Source: Alphaproteobacteria bacterium (GTDB taxonomy: Bacteria; Pseudomonadota; Alphaproteobacteria; RF32; CAG-239). Taken from it: 40,117 bases of DNA. The notes below the pieces were generated by a model. That model was given only the letters and a program-made list of their open reading frames with translations. It was not told the DNA's origin and did no database searches. Location of the stretch: assembly GCA_017444525.1 (NCBI GenBank), contig JAFSWL010000033.1:1-40117 (forward strand), read 5' to 3'. Positions 6,109-14,274 of the stretch are shown one piece after another. The first letter of the stretch is position 1. Every line of letters begins with the position of its first letter. The translations under genes and the position numbers were made by a program.

Positions 6109-6137
6109 AGTAGCTCTACCAACTGAGCTATGTTGGC
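6062..6137 (-). tRNA. tRNA-Thr (anticodon TGT)
   Basis: The 76-base gene folds as a standard cloverleaf: acceptor GCCAACA with TGTTGGC, a D arm with AGTTGGTAGA, and an anticodon stem ACTGA/TCAGT around TTTGTAA. The T arm contains TTCGAGT, and CCA is encoded at 6062-6064. It reads Thr ACA codons. It is the integration site of the 3-kb element to its left and remains complete. Confidence 0.96.
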
Positions 6138-6154
6138 TTGCTATCTGGTAAATG

Positions 6155-6183
6155 CTTATATACTACAGCTTTTCTAATGTCAA
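6155..6183 (-). promoter_or_regulatory. tRNA-Thr promoter
   Basis: On the minus strand TTGACA (6178-6183) and TATAAG (6155-6160) are separated by 17 bases. Transcription would start about ten bases before the tRNA. Confidence 0.7.
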
Positions 6184-6390
6184 TAATATTTTTTACAATT
6201 GTTTATTTTTTTATGCGGTACTAAACGAATTTGTTGATTTTCTACATGTGAAAATCGCATCATGTTCTGTAAGTACTATTATATGCAGTATATAAAATCA
6301 AAATCATCGCTCGTTTGGCGCAATTCAGATTATACAAGCAATCTTCTGTCTTGCTATTCCACTTACGAGTAAGGGGAATGAAAGGATAAT

Positions 6391-6419
6391 AAAAAAAACG
6401 ACCGAAGCCGTTTTTTTTT
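6391..6419 (-). terminator. Terminator of the OmpH/Skp-like gene
   Basis: On the minus strand a five-pair stem closed by a C(TTCG)G tetraloop is followed by eight T residues. The interval 6184-6390 upstream of it shows no gene. Confidence 0.85.
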
Positions 6420-6435
6420 AGGATTGCTTAATTTA

Positions 6436-6894
6436 CTATTTAACTACCTTAGTAATTTCGTCAGTAATATCATCACCACCGCCGAGAAGCATGCCCTTGG
6501 TTATAATGTATTTATAACCCTTTTTTTGAGCTTCAGAAGTAATGGTCTGCTCAATGTTCTGTTCTACGCTACGCAAAGAGTTGATATAGCGTTGGCCATA
6601 AACATTTCTTTTATTATCCAATTCGGCTGATAACTGTTTAGCCAATTCTTCTTGTTTAGTTTTATCTTTTTCTGAGTTAATTTTGTTTTGAGCATCTTGA
6701 ATCCATTGCAGCAATTCGGCATTTTGCATTTCCTGTTCGGCCTTTAAGCTTTGTACCTGAGCTGAATTAGCTACAACTTTAGCAACATCAACCACGGCAA
6801 TTTTTGATTGCATTGTATCTGTATAAATGTAGCCGGCAAAAAATCCCGAGATAAATACGGCAAGCATTGCCCATGTCATGTAAAAAAGTTTCAT
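6436..6894 (-). CDS. OmpH/Skp-family periplasmic chaperone-like protein
   Basis: The 152-residue protein begins with an N-terminal hydrophobic helix (about 5-24) acting as signal or anchor. The Ile-Ala-Val-Val-Asp-Val start of the mature OmpH fold follows. A long charged coiled coil (about 45-110) comes next, and the C-terminal strand region contains Gly-Gly-Gly-Asp-Asp-Ile-Thr, a recognisable OmpH ending. Skp proteins hold unfolded outer-membrane proteins in the periplasm between the Sec and BAM machineries. It is usually next to bamA and lpxD; here it stands alone with its own terminator, so it may be a second family member rather than the main Skp. GAAAGGAAAAAC precedes the ATG. Confidence 0.75.
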   Translation of the reverse strand: MKLFYMTWAMLAVFISGFFAGYIYTDTMQSKIAVVDVAKVVANSAQVQSLKAEQEMQNAELLQWIQDAQNKINSEKDKTKQEELAKQLSAELDNKRNVYGQRYINSLRSVEQNIEQTITSEAQKKGYKYIITKGMLLGGGDDITDEITKVVK

Positions 6895-7126
6895 GTTTTT
6901 CCTTTCGTTAAGATTTAATTATTTCTGGGTATGTTTTTACTCTATTTAATTTTAAAAGTAAAATAAAATTTGCAATAATATGTATTATCAGCAAAAAAAC
7001 GATTAAAAATGATATTTTTTTTGTGATTAACGTATGATTTTGTTTGACATTTATGTAAAATATTGTTCAGACTGTAGGCAGAGGTGGTTGTTTGCCTCTA
7101 CTTTAACGTTAGAGAAAGGAAATAAA

Positions 7127-7399
7127 ATGAATAAAACTGAATTCGTTGATGCCGTTGCTAAAGAAGCAGAAGCATCTAAAGTTGCTGCCGCTCAAGTAAT
7201 TAACGCTGCTATCGCTGTTATTACAAAGGCTTTGAAAAAAGGCAATTCTATTCAAATTACCGGTTTCGGTACGTTTGATGTTGCTAAGCGTGCTGCTCGC
7301 AAAGGTCACAATCCGGCAACCGGCAAAGAAATCAAAATTCCTGCATCTAAGGCTCCGCGCTTTAAAGCCGGCGCTGTATTGAAGAAAGCTGTTAAGTAA
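7127..7399 (+). CDS. hup: DNA-binding protein HU
   Basis: The ATG at 7127 is used because AGAAAGGAAATAAA lies directly before it and the product is then the standard 90 residues. The in-frame 31-residue upstream extension is not HU-like. The sequence shows the full HU fold: the N-terminal helices, the Gly-Phe-Gly-Thr-Phe turn, and the Arg-Lys-Gly-His-Asn-Pro-Ala-Thr-Gly-Lys arm whose Pro inserts between base pairs. It closes with Pro-Ala-Ser-Lys-Ala-Pro-Arg-Phe-Lys-Ala-Gly. HU dimers bend and compact DNA without much sequence preference. Ala- and Lys-rich codons are of the common types, fitting high expression. It is a single gene, with a terminator 20 bases after the stop. Confidence 0.95.
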   Translation: MNKTEFVDAVAKEAEASKVAAAQVINAAIAVITKALKKGNSIQITGFGTFDVAKRAARKGHNPATGKEIKIPASKAPRFKAGAVLKKAVK

Positions 7400-7419
7400 T
7401 TTAATACGTTTTTTCAAAT

Positions 7420-7453
7420 AAAAATCCCTGTTATGATTGTAACAGGGATTTTT
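7420..7453. terminator. Bidirectional terminator after HU
   Basis: AAAAATCCCTGTTA (7420-7433) and TAACAGGGATTTTT (7440-7453) form a perfect 14-bp stem with a 6-base loop. It lies between the convergent HU gene and the 7470-8225 gene. Confidence 0.9.
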
Positions 7454-7469
7454 ATTATGCAGTTGAGAA

Positions 7470-8225
7470 TTAAAGATTACGATGCAATTTATCGTAAATT
7501 TTATCGTAACGAAGCTTATCCTGTTCGCTTAAATCGGCATTATCAAGTACCTCGCAAACGTGGAGTTTAACGTTCTTTTTCATACAGGAACTACCATACT
7601 CGACACATGAAATAACGGCTGAATAATTACCGATGCTCTCTAAATACTTAAAAGCATCAAATTGTCGGCTCAAAGCCAACCAAGAGTGATGTTTGAGCAA
7701 ATATTCAAATTCACCGCGACTGGCAAGGTAACGTTCCATATCGGCAAAACAATCTTTAACACATTCCGAAGCCTCGTTGCGTTTGATTTCCGCACGCCAC
7801 TGATCACAGATTTGCTTTAAATACTTTATGCCGAACTTTTCAGCAAGTAAATCCTTGGATGTCCAATCAGATTTCCATTTCAAAGCATTCCATAACTTAG
7901 CTTGAGCGCACTCCTCCGAAGAAAAAAACTTCACGGCAATGTCTTCCAACTCATAGAGTATGACTTTTGACTTCCATTCTTCTTCATAGTAGGCTTCAAG
8001 CCAATCCCGCAATTTCACCGGATCATACTTTTTGGCAACTGACAACACGTCTTGAACTTCAGCATAGTAACCGAGAGATACCATAAGAGTAAGAATTTCG
8101 GGATAAACCCCATAACCCTCGTTAATAAAACGATCTATACTGCGTGCACCAAACTTCAAAAGATAGTGCATCTCAACCGTTTTTTCCCAATCTGCTGATT
8201 GTAAATCATAAATGGTTTGTTTCAT
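7470..8225 (-). CDS. Helical cytosolic protein of unknown function
   Basis: I do not recognise this 251-residue protein. It is acidic, has no signal peptide or membrane segment, and is rich in Trp, Tyr and Leu spaced as in paired helices, so a helical-repeat solenoid is possible. It resembles the unknown protein at 38665-39819 in general style, but no shared motif is clear. The ATG at 8225 has no good ribosome site. It has its own consensus promoter (8270-8298), whose -35 box lies in the arm of the carD terminator. It converges on the HU gene. Confidence 0.7.
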   Translation of the reverse strand: MKQTIYDLQSADWEKTVEMHYLLKFGARSIDRFINEGYGVYPEILTLMVSLGYYAEVQDVLSVAKKYDPVKLRDWLEAYYEEEWKSKVILYELEDIAVKFFSSEECAQAKLWNALKWKSDWTSKDLLAEKFGIKYLKQICDQWRAEIKRNEASECVKDCFADMERYLASRGEFEYLLKHHSWLALSRQFDAFKYLESIGNYSAVISCVEYGSSCMKKNVKLHVCEVLDNADLSEQDKLRYDKIYDKLHRNL

Positions 8226-8269
8226 AATGATATTTTTTTAGTATATAAATAGTAAAAGAATCTGGGCTA

Positions 8270-8298
8270 TATTTAACATAACAAAAAAATATTGTCAA
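8270..8298 (-). promoter_or_regulatory. Promoter of the 7470-8225 gene
   Basis: On the minus strand a perfect TTGACA (8293-8298) and TAAATA (8270-8275) are separated by 17 bases. The -35 box is part of the carD terminator stem. Confidence 0.6.
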
Positions 8299-8326
8299 GA
8301 GACACAGAGAGTGAACTCTTGACAAT
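8284..8326 (-). terminator. Terminator of carD
   Basis: ATTGTCAAGAG (8291-8301) and CTCTTGACAAT (8316-8326) form a perfect 11-bp stem, followed on the minus strand by a T run at 8290-8284. Confidence 0.8.
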
Positions 8327-8360
8327 AAGTTATGATTTGTGTGATAAAAGGAGAAAAAGT

Positions 8361-8879
8361 TTACAGCGCTTTTTCTTTAGTGAGGATATCGTTCAGTTTT
8401 TTGTTGGCATCTTCAATAGAACAGTTACTGTAGACCGAAACTTCGCTGGCTAAACGCTCAATAGCTTGCTCATATATTTGGCGTTCGCTGTAAGATTGTT
8501 CGGCTATATTTTCACTGCGATACAAATCGCGAATAACTTCGGCTATAGCTACAGGATTGCCGGAATTGATTTTGTTTTCATATTCCTGCGCACGACGAGA
8601 CCACATAATTTTGCGAATACGTGCTTTTCCTTTTAGAGTATTAAAAGCCTCTTCCATAGTTTTATCGTCAGAAATTTTGCGCAGACCTACGTTCGAAATT
8701 TTAGCCGTCGGAATTCGCAAAGTCATTTTATCTTTATCAAAATTCACAACCAGCATCTCCAATTCCGTTCCGGCAATGTTTTGCTTGGTGATATCAGAAA
8801 CTTTGCCGACACCGTGCGTCGGATAAACAACATATTCACCGGCATTAAACGTTAATGATGGTAACTTTTTAATACTCAT
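8361..8879 (-). CDS. carD: CarD/CdnL-type transcription regulator
   Basis: The 172-residue protein opens with the RNA polymerase-interaction domain. A Phe-x-x-Gly-Glu-Tyr-Val-Val-Tyr-Pro-Thr-His-Gly-Val-Gly motif (about 11-25) is the family hallmark. The Tudor-like beta sheet extends to about residue 70. A helical C-terminal domain follows, in which an Arg-Lys-Ile-Met-Trp-Ser-Arg-Arg-Ala-Gln-Glu-Tyr segment (about 88-99) carries the Trp that wedges into the upstream edge of the promoter bubble. CarD binds the RNAP beta subunit and stabilises open complexes, mainly at rRNA and growth promoters. Length and order fit alphaproteobacterial CdnL. AGGAG precedes the ATG, and the gene is a single unit with its own terminator. 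Confidence 0.93.
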   Translation of the reverse strand: MSIKKLPSLTFNAGEYVVYPTHGVGKVSDITKQNIAGTELEMLVVNFDKDKMTLRIPTAKISNVGLRKISDDKTMEEAFNTLKGKARIRKIMWSRRAQEYENKINSGNPVAIAEVIRDLYRSENIAEQSYSERQIYEQAIERLASEVSVYSNCSIEDANKKLNDILTKEKAL

Positions 8880-8921
8880 AATTGCTCCTAAAATAAAAAT
8901 TGTTAAGTGTGAAACAAACTG

Positions 8922-8932
8922 AATATATCACA
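8922..8932 (-). promoter_or_regulatory. Extended -10 motif upstream of carD
   Basis: On the minus strand TGTGATATATT occurs about 40 bases before the ATG, matching a TGN-TATATT extended -10 element. A TTGACT lies further upstream at 8957-8962, at wider than normal spacing. The motif recurs upstream of other genes here. Confidence 0.45.
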
Positions 8933-8984
8933 TTTTTAAGGGTAAATCCAGTCAAAAAATACAAAAAAATAAAAAAAATTAAAA

Positions 8985-10082
8985 TCAGTATTTTTTTTGC
9001 AACGAACGAGCTAAATATTGGGCAGCCACATTAAGTTCCGCCGCCGGTGCAAAGGTATTGCCGAGCTTTTTAACTCCGGTGCGGGCAACGCATTCCGCAA
9101 TAAACATCTTTTCAAGCGCATAATTTATTTTTTCCTGCGGATGGAAAATGTATGACCGCTCGACGCTGTTAATATAATTAAGGCGTGGGTTCAGCATATT
9201 TTCCTCCGGCGGAAAGCGTGAATAATCTCCGGTTGCCATGGCAATATGGTTGGTTTCGTGCCAAGCCAGAGCCAAACAGCGAATTCCACTTTGTTTCTTG
9301 AGTTTGTCGGCGCATATGTATAATGTTCTATCAAGAGCAAAGGCATCGGCTTCAACCCAATCATCAAGTTGAAATTGCCGTAATTGTTCGGCAGTAAGCA
9401 GTACAATCTGCGGGTTTTTGATACGGTTGTATTTTGCGGTTATGCTTGCAACCTTATACAACAGCTTTTTCTGTTCCGGTAAATTCAGCGTATTAAAATC
9501 TTCAAGTTTTTCTTTAATGTGCGGAATTTTGGCAATGTCAGCGGCAATCAGACGAATCTTACGTTGCTCGTATTCCCAAAATTCGGGCGATATCGGCAGT
9601 TGCAACAATGCATTGAGCTTATCGGCCTGTCGGTCAAGCGCTGCCTCATGTTGCTCTTTATCATGAAGATTCATATAACATTCTTTGCTGATTGACAGTA
9701 GAATATCCAGTTTTCTTTGCGGTGACAGCTGCGAAAGAGTTTGCGGTGTGTTGCGGCGAAGAAAATGCTGATATTTGCGTCGGTCCGCCGGATCATAATA
9801 AATGCGACCGTCAGCATCATTATATATAAGGTCGGAATTATGTTGTAAAGCAATATCGCAAAAATCGCTAACGGTCATATCGGTAACAATCAGCCGGCAG
9901 GTATCTTGGTTATCACGATGTAATGTAGTGCTATTGTCTGCAAAAATCTCTAGAATTTGCGGTAAGTGTGATGCGCGGAACAACTTAAATATTACCGGTT
10001 CCGTGTCGCAATCTTCAAAGCAGTCGCAAACATTATCGATTTCCGTGTTGCGTGTCAGCCATATAAAATCTTTTTTATCCAT
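8985..10082 (-). CDS. HExxH-containing protein, possible cytosolic metalloprotease
   Basis: The ATG at 10082 is preferred to a GTG six bases upstream because GAGG sits before it. The 365-residue protein has no signal peptide or membrane segment. Residues 275-279 read His-Glu-Thr-Asn-His inside a Leu-Ala-Leu-Ala-Trp helix, a good HExxH zinc site. A helix about 50 residues later contains Ala-Leu-Glu-Lys-Met-Phe-Ile-Ala-Glu, and its glutamates could supply the third ligand. The N-terminal 250 residues are helical and Gln/Leu/Arg-rich with several cysteines (21, 23, 27). I recognise no family. The motif alone does not prove proteolysis. It is a single gene lying divergently from lexA. Confidence 0.55.
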   Translation of the reverse strand: MDKKDFIWLTRNTEIDNVCDCFEDCDTEPVIFKLFRASHLPQILEIFADNSTTLHRDNQDTCRLIVTDMTVSDFCDIALQHNSDLIYNDADGRIYYDPADRRKYQHFLRRNTPQTLSQLSPQRKLDILLSISKECYMNLHDKEQHEAALDRQADKLNALLQLPISPEFWEYEQRKIRLIAADIAKIPHIKEKLEDFNTLNLPEQKKLLYKVASITAKYNRIKNPQIVLLTAEQLRQFQLDDWVEADAFALDRTLYICADKLKKQSGIRCLALAWHETNHIAMATGDYSRFPPEENMLNPRLNYINSVERSYIFHPQEKINYALEKMFIAECVARTGVKKLGNTFAPAAELNVAAQYLARSLQKKY

Positions 10083-10097
10083 GCTCACCTCGATGAA

Positions 10098-10108
10098 AAT
10101 ATATCACA
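10098..10108 (-). promoter_or_regulatory. Extended -10 motif upstream of the HExxH gene
   Basis: On the minus strand TGTGATATATT lies about 16-26 bases before the ATG at 10082. It is identical to the motif upstream of carD. Confidence 0.4.
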
Positions 10109-10157
10109 TATTTTCATGGCAGTCTATTTAAATTTTTAATCAGAGGCATTTTTTGTG

Positions 10158-10209
10158 TGTGATATAAATAGTGCTTGACTTTTGAAAATTTGCAGAACTA
10201 AAATAGAAC
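10158..10209 (+). promoter_or_regulatory. lexA promoter region with SOS box
   Basis: GAAC (10195-10198), seven bases, then GAAC (10206-10209) is the reverse complement of the alphaproteobacterial LexA box GTTC-N7-GTTC. It overlaps the TAAAAT -10 (10199-10204) of a promoter whose TTGACT -35 is at 10175-10180. Binding would therefore block its own promoter, giving autoregulation. A second possible start is the TGTGATATAAAT motif at 10158-10169. Confidence 0.85.
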
Positions 10210-10231
10210 AAATTTTTTGAGGAGAATGCCG

Positions 10232-10885
10232 ATGCTGACGGAAAAACAATATAATTTACTGATGTTTATAAACAAAGTCAATCGTGAAACCGGACAGTGT
10301 CCGTCGTTTGATGAAATGAAAGATGCTATCGGGTTAAAATCAAAATCCGGCATACATGCATTAATCACCTCGCTGGAAGAGCGTAATTTTATTCGCCGAT
10401 TGCCGCATAAGGCACGGGCTATGGAAGTAGTGCGTTTGCCGCGGTTTAAGCCGCAAGCAATAATTGATGAAGAAAATAAGCGCGAGCAGGCTATTAAAAA
10501 CGGTTCGGTTCAGATTCCTCTCTACGGCAAAATTGCCGCCGGTCAACCGATTGAGGCATTGGCCGACGAAACCGAAACGATAGCAGTGCCTTTTAATATG
10601 GTGGATAAAGGACAGTTTTATGCCCTGAAAATTGAGGGAAACTCGATGATAGAAGCCGGTATTTTGAATGGAGATACCGCGATTATTAAAAAGCAAAATC
10701 AGGCTGATGACGGTAAAATAGTGGTGGCATTGGTCGATAATCAGGAGGCTACGCTTAAGGTGCTGAAAAAAAACGGAGAATATGTGCAGTTAGTGCCGTG
10801 CAATAAGAATTATAAAATCAAAACGCTGGAAGCGAATCGGGTGAAAATACAGGGTGTGCTTTCTGGAATTATCAGAAAATATTAG
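10232..10885 (+). CDS. lexA: SOS-response repressor LexA
   Basis: The start at 10232 puts GAGGAG seven bases upstream and gives Met-Leu-Thr, the usual alphaproteobacterial LexA N terminus; the TTG at 10217 and the ATG at 10226 are poorer. The 217-residue protein has the N-terminal winged helix with Pro-Ser-Phe-Asp-Glu-Met and Lys-Ser-Lys-Ser-Gly-Ile-His, the recognition helix (about 24-50). The Ala103-Gly104 self-cleavage site follows, then catalytic Ser138 in Glu-Gly-Asn-Ser-Met and Lys176. RecA filaments trigger cleavage and relieve repression of DNA-repair genes. An SOS box lies over its own promoter. The ruvA upstream region in this window lacks such a box. Confidence 0.96.
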   Translation: MLTEKQYNLLMFINKVNRETGQCPSFDEMKDAIGLKSKSGIHALITSLEERNFIRRLPHKARAMEVVRLPRFKPQAIIDEENKREQAIKNGSVQIPLYGKIAAGQPIEALADETETIAVPFNMVDKGQFYALKIEGNSMIEAGILNGDTAIIKKQNQADDGKIVVALVDNQEATLKVLKKNGEYVQLVPCNKNYKIKTLEANRVKIQGVLSGIIRKY

Positions 10886-10894
10886 AGGAAAACT

Positions 10895-11167
10895 GCTGTA
10901 GCGGAAGTTATTTTCAATGCCGATGACTTGGTTGAATATATCAAAGATGTGGTTTAGAGTAGGCAGGATATGGAAATATTTCCGAGAGGTAATTTTAACA
11001 GTGTTGACTTTGTGCAGCAATATGAAGATAGAATTGTGCGCTCTATGTTATATCAGTGGGCAAAATATACGATAAAGCCTTATATGAGTAGCAAAATCTC
11101 ACAGATTATGCGCTTTTTGCCGCTAATTAATGTGACGTATAAAAATAAATATATTGTGTTTTGTTAA
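10895..11167 (+). pseudogene. Possible gene remnant downstream of lexA
   Basis: Between lexA and the next gene one frame stays protein-like for 90 codons but is broken by a TAG at 10955-10957 and has no start at its beginning. It reads Ala-Glu-Val-Ile-Phe-Asn-Ala-Asp-Asp-Leu..., then the stop, then a 65-residue stretch from an ATG at 10970 to the TAA at 11165-11167. GGCAGGAT precedes that ATG, so a small intact gene at 10970 is an alternative. I recognise no family, and the remnant may be chance. Nothing else is visible in 10886-11248. Confidence 0.25.
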
Positions 11168-11248
11168 CGTTTCTTTTATGGCCTCTAGATTATAAATATG
11201 TTGTATAATGCAAAAAAATGTGTTACAATGAACTCAGAGAGGTGTGCC

Positions 11249-11944
11249 ATGGATAAGTTGAAAGAATTAGTACGCAAGCTTTTACGCCTTTTGGTTTTTA
11301 TGCTGCCGCTGTTTTTTGTTTTGATTGTCGGTTATATCTTTTATTTGAAGTTGACAAACAGCAGAATCGAGCAAACACAAGAAGATTTGGTTTATTTCAT
11401 GCAGCGAGTGCGTCAAAATTATCCGAGTGCAAAGTATATGGACTTTAATTCCGATTTTATAGGTTATAGCGATTTTTTGCCGCTGAATGTTAAAGTTAAA
11501 CAGTCCGATGAGGGTAATGAGATATATAATCATTTCGGCGGTAAAATGGTTTTCAATGAAGCACCTAAAACATTGGCCGAACGCAAAAATTATCTTTATA
11601 TCAGACGTGAAGAAAAAATGTTTAAGGCACAATATCAGGGTTTGGGTGCGTACATTATTTTATTTACGGGATTGAAACACCGAGAGTGCGTTGCTATGTC
11701 TATGACGGATTGGCATTCTACTTTCCCTAATTTTATGGGGTTGGAGGCATCTTTTGTTTCTGCGCGTGAACCGTATAACGGTTCGGAGCTTATCAGTTAT
11801 TATCTGCTGCAAGATAATCAGAATGAGGTATATAAGTCGGCGGATAATGGAACAATCTCTCGTCAACCGTTGACACGTTGGGATGCCGTTAGAGCTTGTG
11901 GCTGTCTGTCGGATAATTGTACTGTTGCGTTGAAATTCTTTTAG
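11249..11944 (+). CDS. Membrane-anchored protein with a pilin-like (PilS/TcpA-style) periplasmic domain
   Basis: The ATG at 11249 has AGAGAGG at good spacing; earlier in-frame ATGs do not. The 231-residue product has one transmembrane helix (about residues 12-34, Leu/Phe/Val-rich) and then an extracytoplasmic domain. It contains Tyr-Asn-His-Phe-Gly-Gly-Lys-Met (about 92-99) and later Phe-Thr-Gly-Leu-Lys-His-Arg-Glu-Cys-Val, an arrangement like the Asn-x-Phe-Gly-Gly and late Cys of PilS/TcpA-type pilins. Three more Cys occur near the C terminus. There is no prepilin peptidase site (Gly-Phe-x4-Glu) before the helix, so it would not be processed as a typical pilin. The assignment is inference. 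The SemiSWEET gene follows after 11 bases. Confidence 0.5.
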   Translation: MDKLKELVRKLLRLLVFMLPLFFVLIVGYIFYLKLTNSRIEQTQEDLVYFMQRVRQNYPSAKYMDFNSDFIGYSDFLPLNVKVKQSDEGNEIYNHFGGKMVFNEAPKTLAERKNYLYIRREEKMFKAQYQGLGAYIILFTGLKHRECVAMSMTDWHSTFPNFMGLEASFVSAREPYNGSELISYYLLQDNQNEVYKSADNGTISRQPLTRWDAVRACGCLSDNCTVALKFF

Positions 11945-11955
11945 GATAATTTGAT

Positions 11956-12225
11956 TTGGATATCTTCGGTGAAATTTTGGGCTGTTTAGCCGGTATCTGT
12001 ACAGCGGTTGTGTTTTTGCCACAGTCAATTCAGACTATTAAAACCAAAAATGTCAGCGGACTTTCACTCGGCAGCTATGTTATATATTGCGTCGGCATGA
12101 TACTTTGGATAGCTTACGGAGTGTATTTGCATTCAATTCAAATGATGTTTTTCAATGCCTTATCGTTGTTTTTTGCCATGATTATTTTATATATAATCAT
12201 TCAGCAACGAATCAAGAAGCGTTAG
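11956..12225 (+). CDS. SemiSWEET-like PQ-loop transporter
   Basis: The 89-residue protein has three transmembrane helices, the size and topology of bacterial SemiSWEETs. Its first helix ends in Val-Phe-Leu-Pro-Gln-Ser-Ile-Gln-Thr-Ile, which is the PQ motif. Ser-Gly-Leu-Ser-Leu-Gly-Ser-Tyr-Val and an Asn in helix 3 (Phe-Phe-Asn-Ala) follow. SemiSWEETs dimerise and allow passive passage of small sugars across the inner membrane. The start is TTG, with AGGAT nine bases before it, just after the stop of the preceding gene, so the two are probably co-transcribed. The substrate is not predictable. Confidence 0.82.
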   Translation: MDIFGEILGCLAGICTAVVFLPQSIQTIKTKNVSGLSLGSYVIYCVGMILWIAYGVYLHSIQMMFFNALSLFFAMIILYIIIQQRIKKR

Positions 12226-12234
12226 CTTCAAAGA

Positions 12235-14274
12235 TTACTCTTTTGTTGAAGTATGATCGTTATCCCCGTTTAAGTTATCTAAGAAATGGCTTTCTATTTT
12301 GATGTATTGCTTGAAAAGCCATTGAGAGCGCATAATCAGCCAAATTGAGCCTAAAAGCAGTAAGAAAATTGCTTTAGGATTTTCAGTCAGAAATTGGTGT
12401 ACGGCGGTTACAATGAAAAAGCAAACAACTAACATACGTACACTGGTTAAAATCAGCAGAGATGGACGGTAAAGCTTGTTAGCGAACCACAAATCGGTAT
12501 AGATGCGTGAAATGCTGTCTTTGGATATAATGTTTTTAACAGAATCTTTGACGGTTTCAGTATTATCGTGAATAACGGTTTTGAGATGTTGTGGCATCAT
12601 AAAAATATGCCTTTGCGTATTGATTTCTTCAGATGCTTGATTTTTCGGGAATAAACGGCGATGCAAAACCACATAAAGTCGTTTGAAAATATTTTTTTGT
12701 GGAACAAGTTGTTGTGCGTAACGATTTAAGTTTTTAGTCGGCACAGTTTCCAGCAGTTTTTGTTTGGTCTTTTCGGAAACTGTTTTGACAGTATTTTTCA
12801 GATTGGCAGATGTAACTGACGGCAAGATGTTACGGCCGGCCAAACCGGTTAAAAACGGAGACATTAATAATAAGGCGATTGCGGTAGTCAGAATACGAGC
12901 AACCAGATTCGGCATCCATTCCATAGCGTATGGCCGAATCCAGAGTTTTACTATGGCAATTATGGCTGTCAGAATAAAGGAAAATATAAACATACGAATA
13001 AAGGATATTTTAAATAAATCGACCCATTTTTGGTTTTCTTCGGATGAGGTCGAATGTGATTTGGCATTTTGATTAATAAAAGTGAGCCAATTTTCAGGAA
13101 GGGTTTTTTCTAGGAATTTCAAAAACTTGGGAGCTGATTTTATCATGATCGGGGTTAAAAATGTAGTTATTACTGAAACGGCAACAATAATCGGATAAAC
13201 AAACTCATCAATGATATGCAGGCTCATACCGAGAGTGGCGATAATAAAGGCAAATTCACCGACTTGTGCCAATGAAAAACCGCAGGAAACCGCCGTTTTG
13301 AGATTTTGCCCTGAAATAACCAATCCGAAAATCGAAAATATGACCATTCCCGTCAAGACAACGGCTGTTATTACTGCTATAGGATATGCATAAGTGATGA
13401 ACATTTGCGGATTTACCATCATACCGACGGTTACGAAAAATACCGCACCAAAGAAGTCCTTCAGCGGTTTGATGATGTGTTCGACGCGTTGAATGACACC
13501 GGTTTCAGAGAGTATCGACCCCATAATGAAGGCCCCCAAAGCCGAAGAAAACCCAAAATATACTGCCAAATAAACCATAGTCAGACAAAGGGCAACTGCA
13601 ACCAATAACAGCATCTCATCGTTCACAAAGTCTTGAAGTTTGCGTAAAGCTGTCGGAATCAGATAAATGCCGGTCACAAAGCATAAGATCAAAAAGGCGG
13701 CAAGTTTTAAGATACTCAATCCGATTTCGCTACCGTTGATACTGTTGCCCACAGCTAATGTAGGAAGCAGTACAAGCATTAAAATACCGACGATATCCTC
13801 GATTACCAGTATTCCGAATACCAAATCGGTAAATTTTTGTTTTTTGATGTTTAAATCATCAAAGGCTTTGATGATGATTGTGGTTGAAGACATGGAAATC
13901 ATTGAACCTAAGAAAAAGCTGTCAGAAGTTGTCCAACCTATCAACATACCGACATAATAACCGACAAAGAACATTAATAAAATGTTCAGAGTAGCGGTAA
14001 TAACCGCTGATTTGCCGACAGCAAACATTTTTTTGACACTGAACTCTAACCCCAGGCTGAATAATAGGAAAATAACGCCGATGTCTGTCCATAAACTTAG
14101 ATTTGCATGATCGGTTACGGTTGGCACCAGATTAAAGTAAGGACCGGCAAAAATGCCAGCCAACAAGTAGCCCAAAACCATCGGTTGCTTAAGTTTTTTG
14201 AACAGCAGCGTGGTGATGGCGGCATAAATTGTTATCAATGTCAAATCGATAATCAGAGGATGCAATCCGTGCAT
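12235..14274 (-). CDS. CPA2-family monovalent cation:proton antiporter (KefB/NapA type)
   Basis: Residues 1 to about 390 form the Na+/H+-exchanger domain of the CPA2 family, with about 12 hydrophobic helices. Leu-Gly-Tyr-Leu-Leu-Ala-Gly lies in the second helix, Phe-Ser-Leu-Gly-Leu-Glu-Phe near 75-81, and Glu-Asp-Ile in the ion-binding region near 160. Beyond it there is no TrkA-N nucleotide domain. Instead there are two further hydrophobic hairpins (about 430-485 and 610-655) separated by a basic cytoplasmic stretch. It likely exchanges Na+ or K+ for H+ across the inner membrane. The total of 679 residues is longer than the bare transporter. AAGGAAAAAGTC precedes the ATG. It converges with the SemiSWEET gene and has no obvious terminator. 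Confidence 0.85.
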   Translation of the reverse strand: MHGLHPLIIDLTLITIYAAITTLLFKKLKQPMVLGYLLAGIFAGPYFNLVPTVTDHANLSLWTDIGVIFLLFSLGLEFSVKKMFAVGKSAVITATLNILLMFFVGYYVGMLIGWTTSDSFFLGSMISMSSTTIIIKAFDDLNIKKQKFTDLVFGILVIEDIVGILMLVLLPTLAVGNSINGSEIGLSILKLAAFLILCFVTGIYLIPTALRKLQDFVNDEMLLLVAVALCLTMVYLAVYFGFSSALGAFIMGSILSETGVIQRVEHIIKPLKDFFGAVFFVTVGMMVNPQMFITYAYPIAVITAVVLTGMVIFSIFGLVISGQNLKTAVSCGFSLAQVGEFAFIIATLGMSLHIIDEFVYPIIVAVSVITTFLTPIMIKSAPKFLKFLEKTLPENWLTFINQNAKSHSTSSEENQKWVDLFKISFIRMFIFSFILTAIIAIVKLWIRPYAMEWMPNLVARILTTAIALLLMSPFLTGLAGRNILPSVTSANLKNTVKTVSEKTKQKLLETVPTKNLNRYAQQLVPQKNIFKRLYVVLHRRLFPKNQASEEINTQRHIFMMPQHLKTVIHDNTETVKDSVKNIISKDSISRIYTDLWFANKLYRPSLLILTSVRMLVVCFFIVTAVHQFLTENPKAIFLLLLGSIWLIMRSQWLFKQYIKIESHFLDNLNGDNDHTSTKE

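Noticed and set aside
5928-6113. Open frame running into tRNA-Thr
   Set aside because: Its C-terminal half is the tRNA gene and its terminator read backwards.
7034-7126. N-terminal extension of HU
   Set aside because: The 31 added residues are not HU-like, and a strong ribosome site sits before the ATG at 7127.
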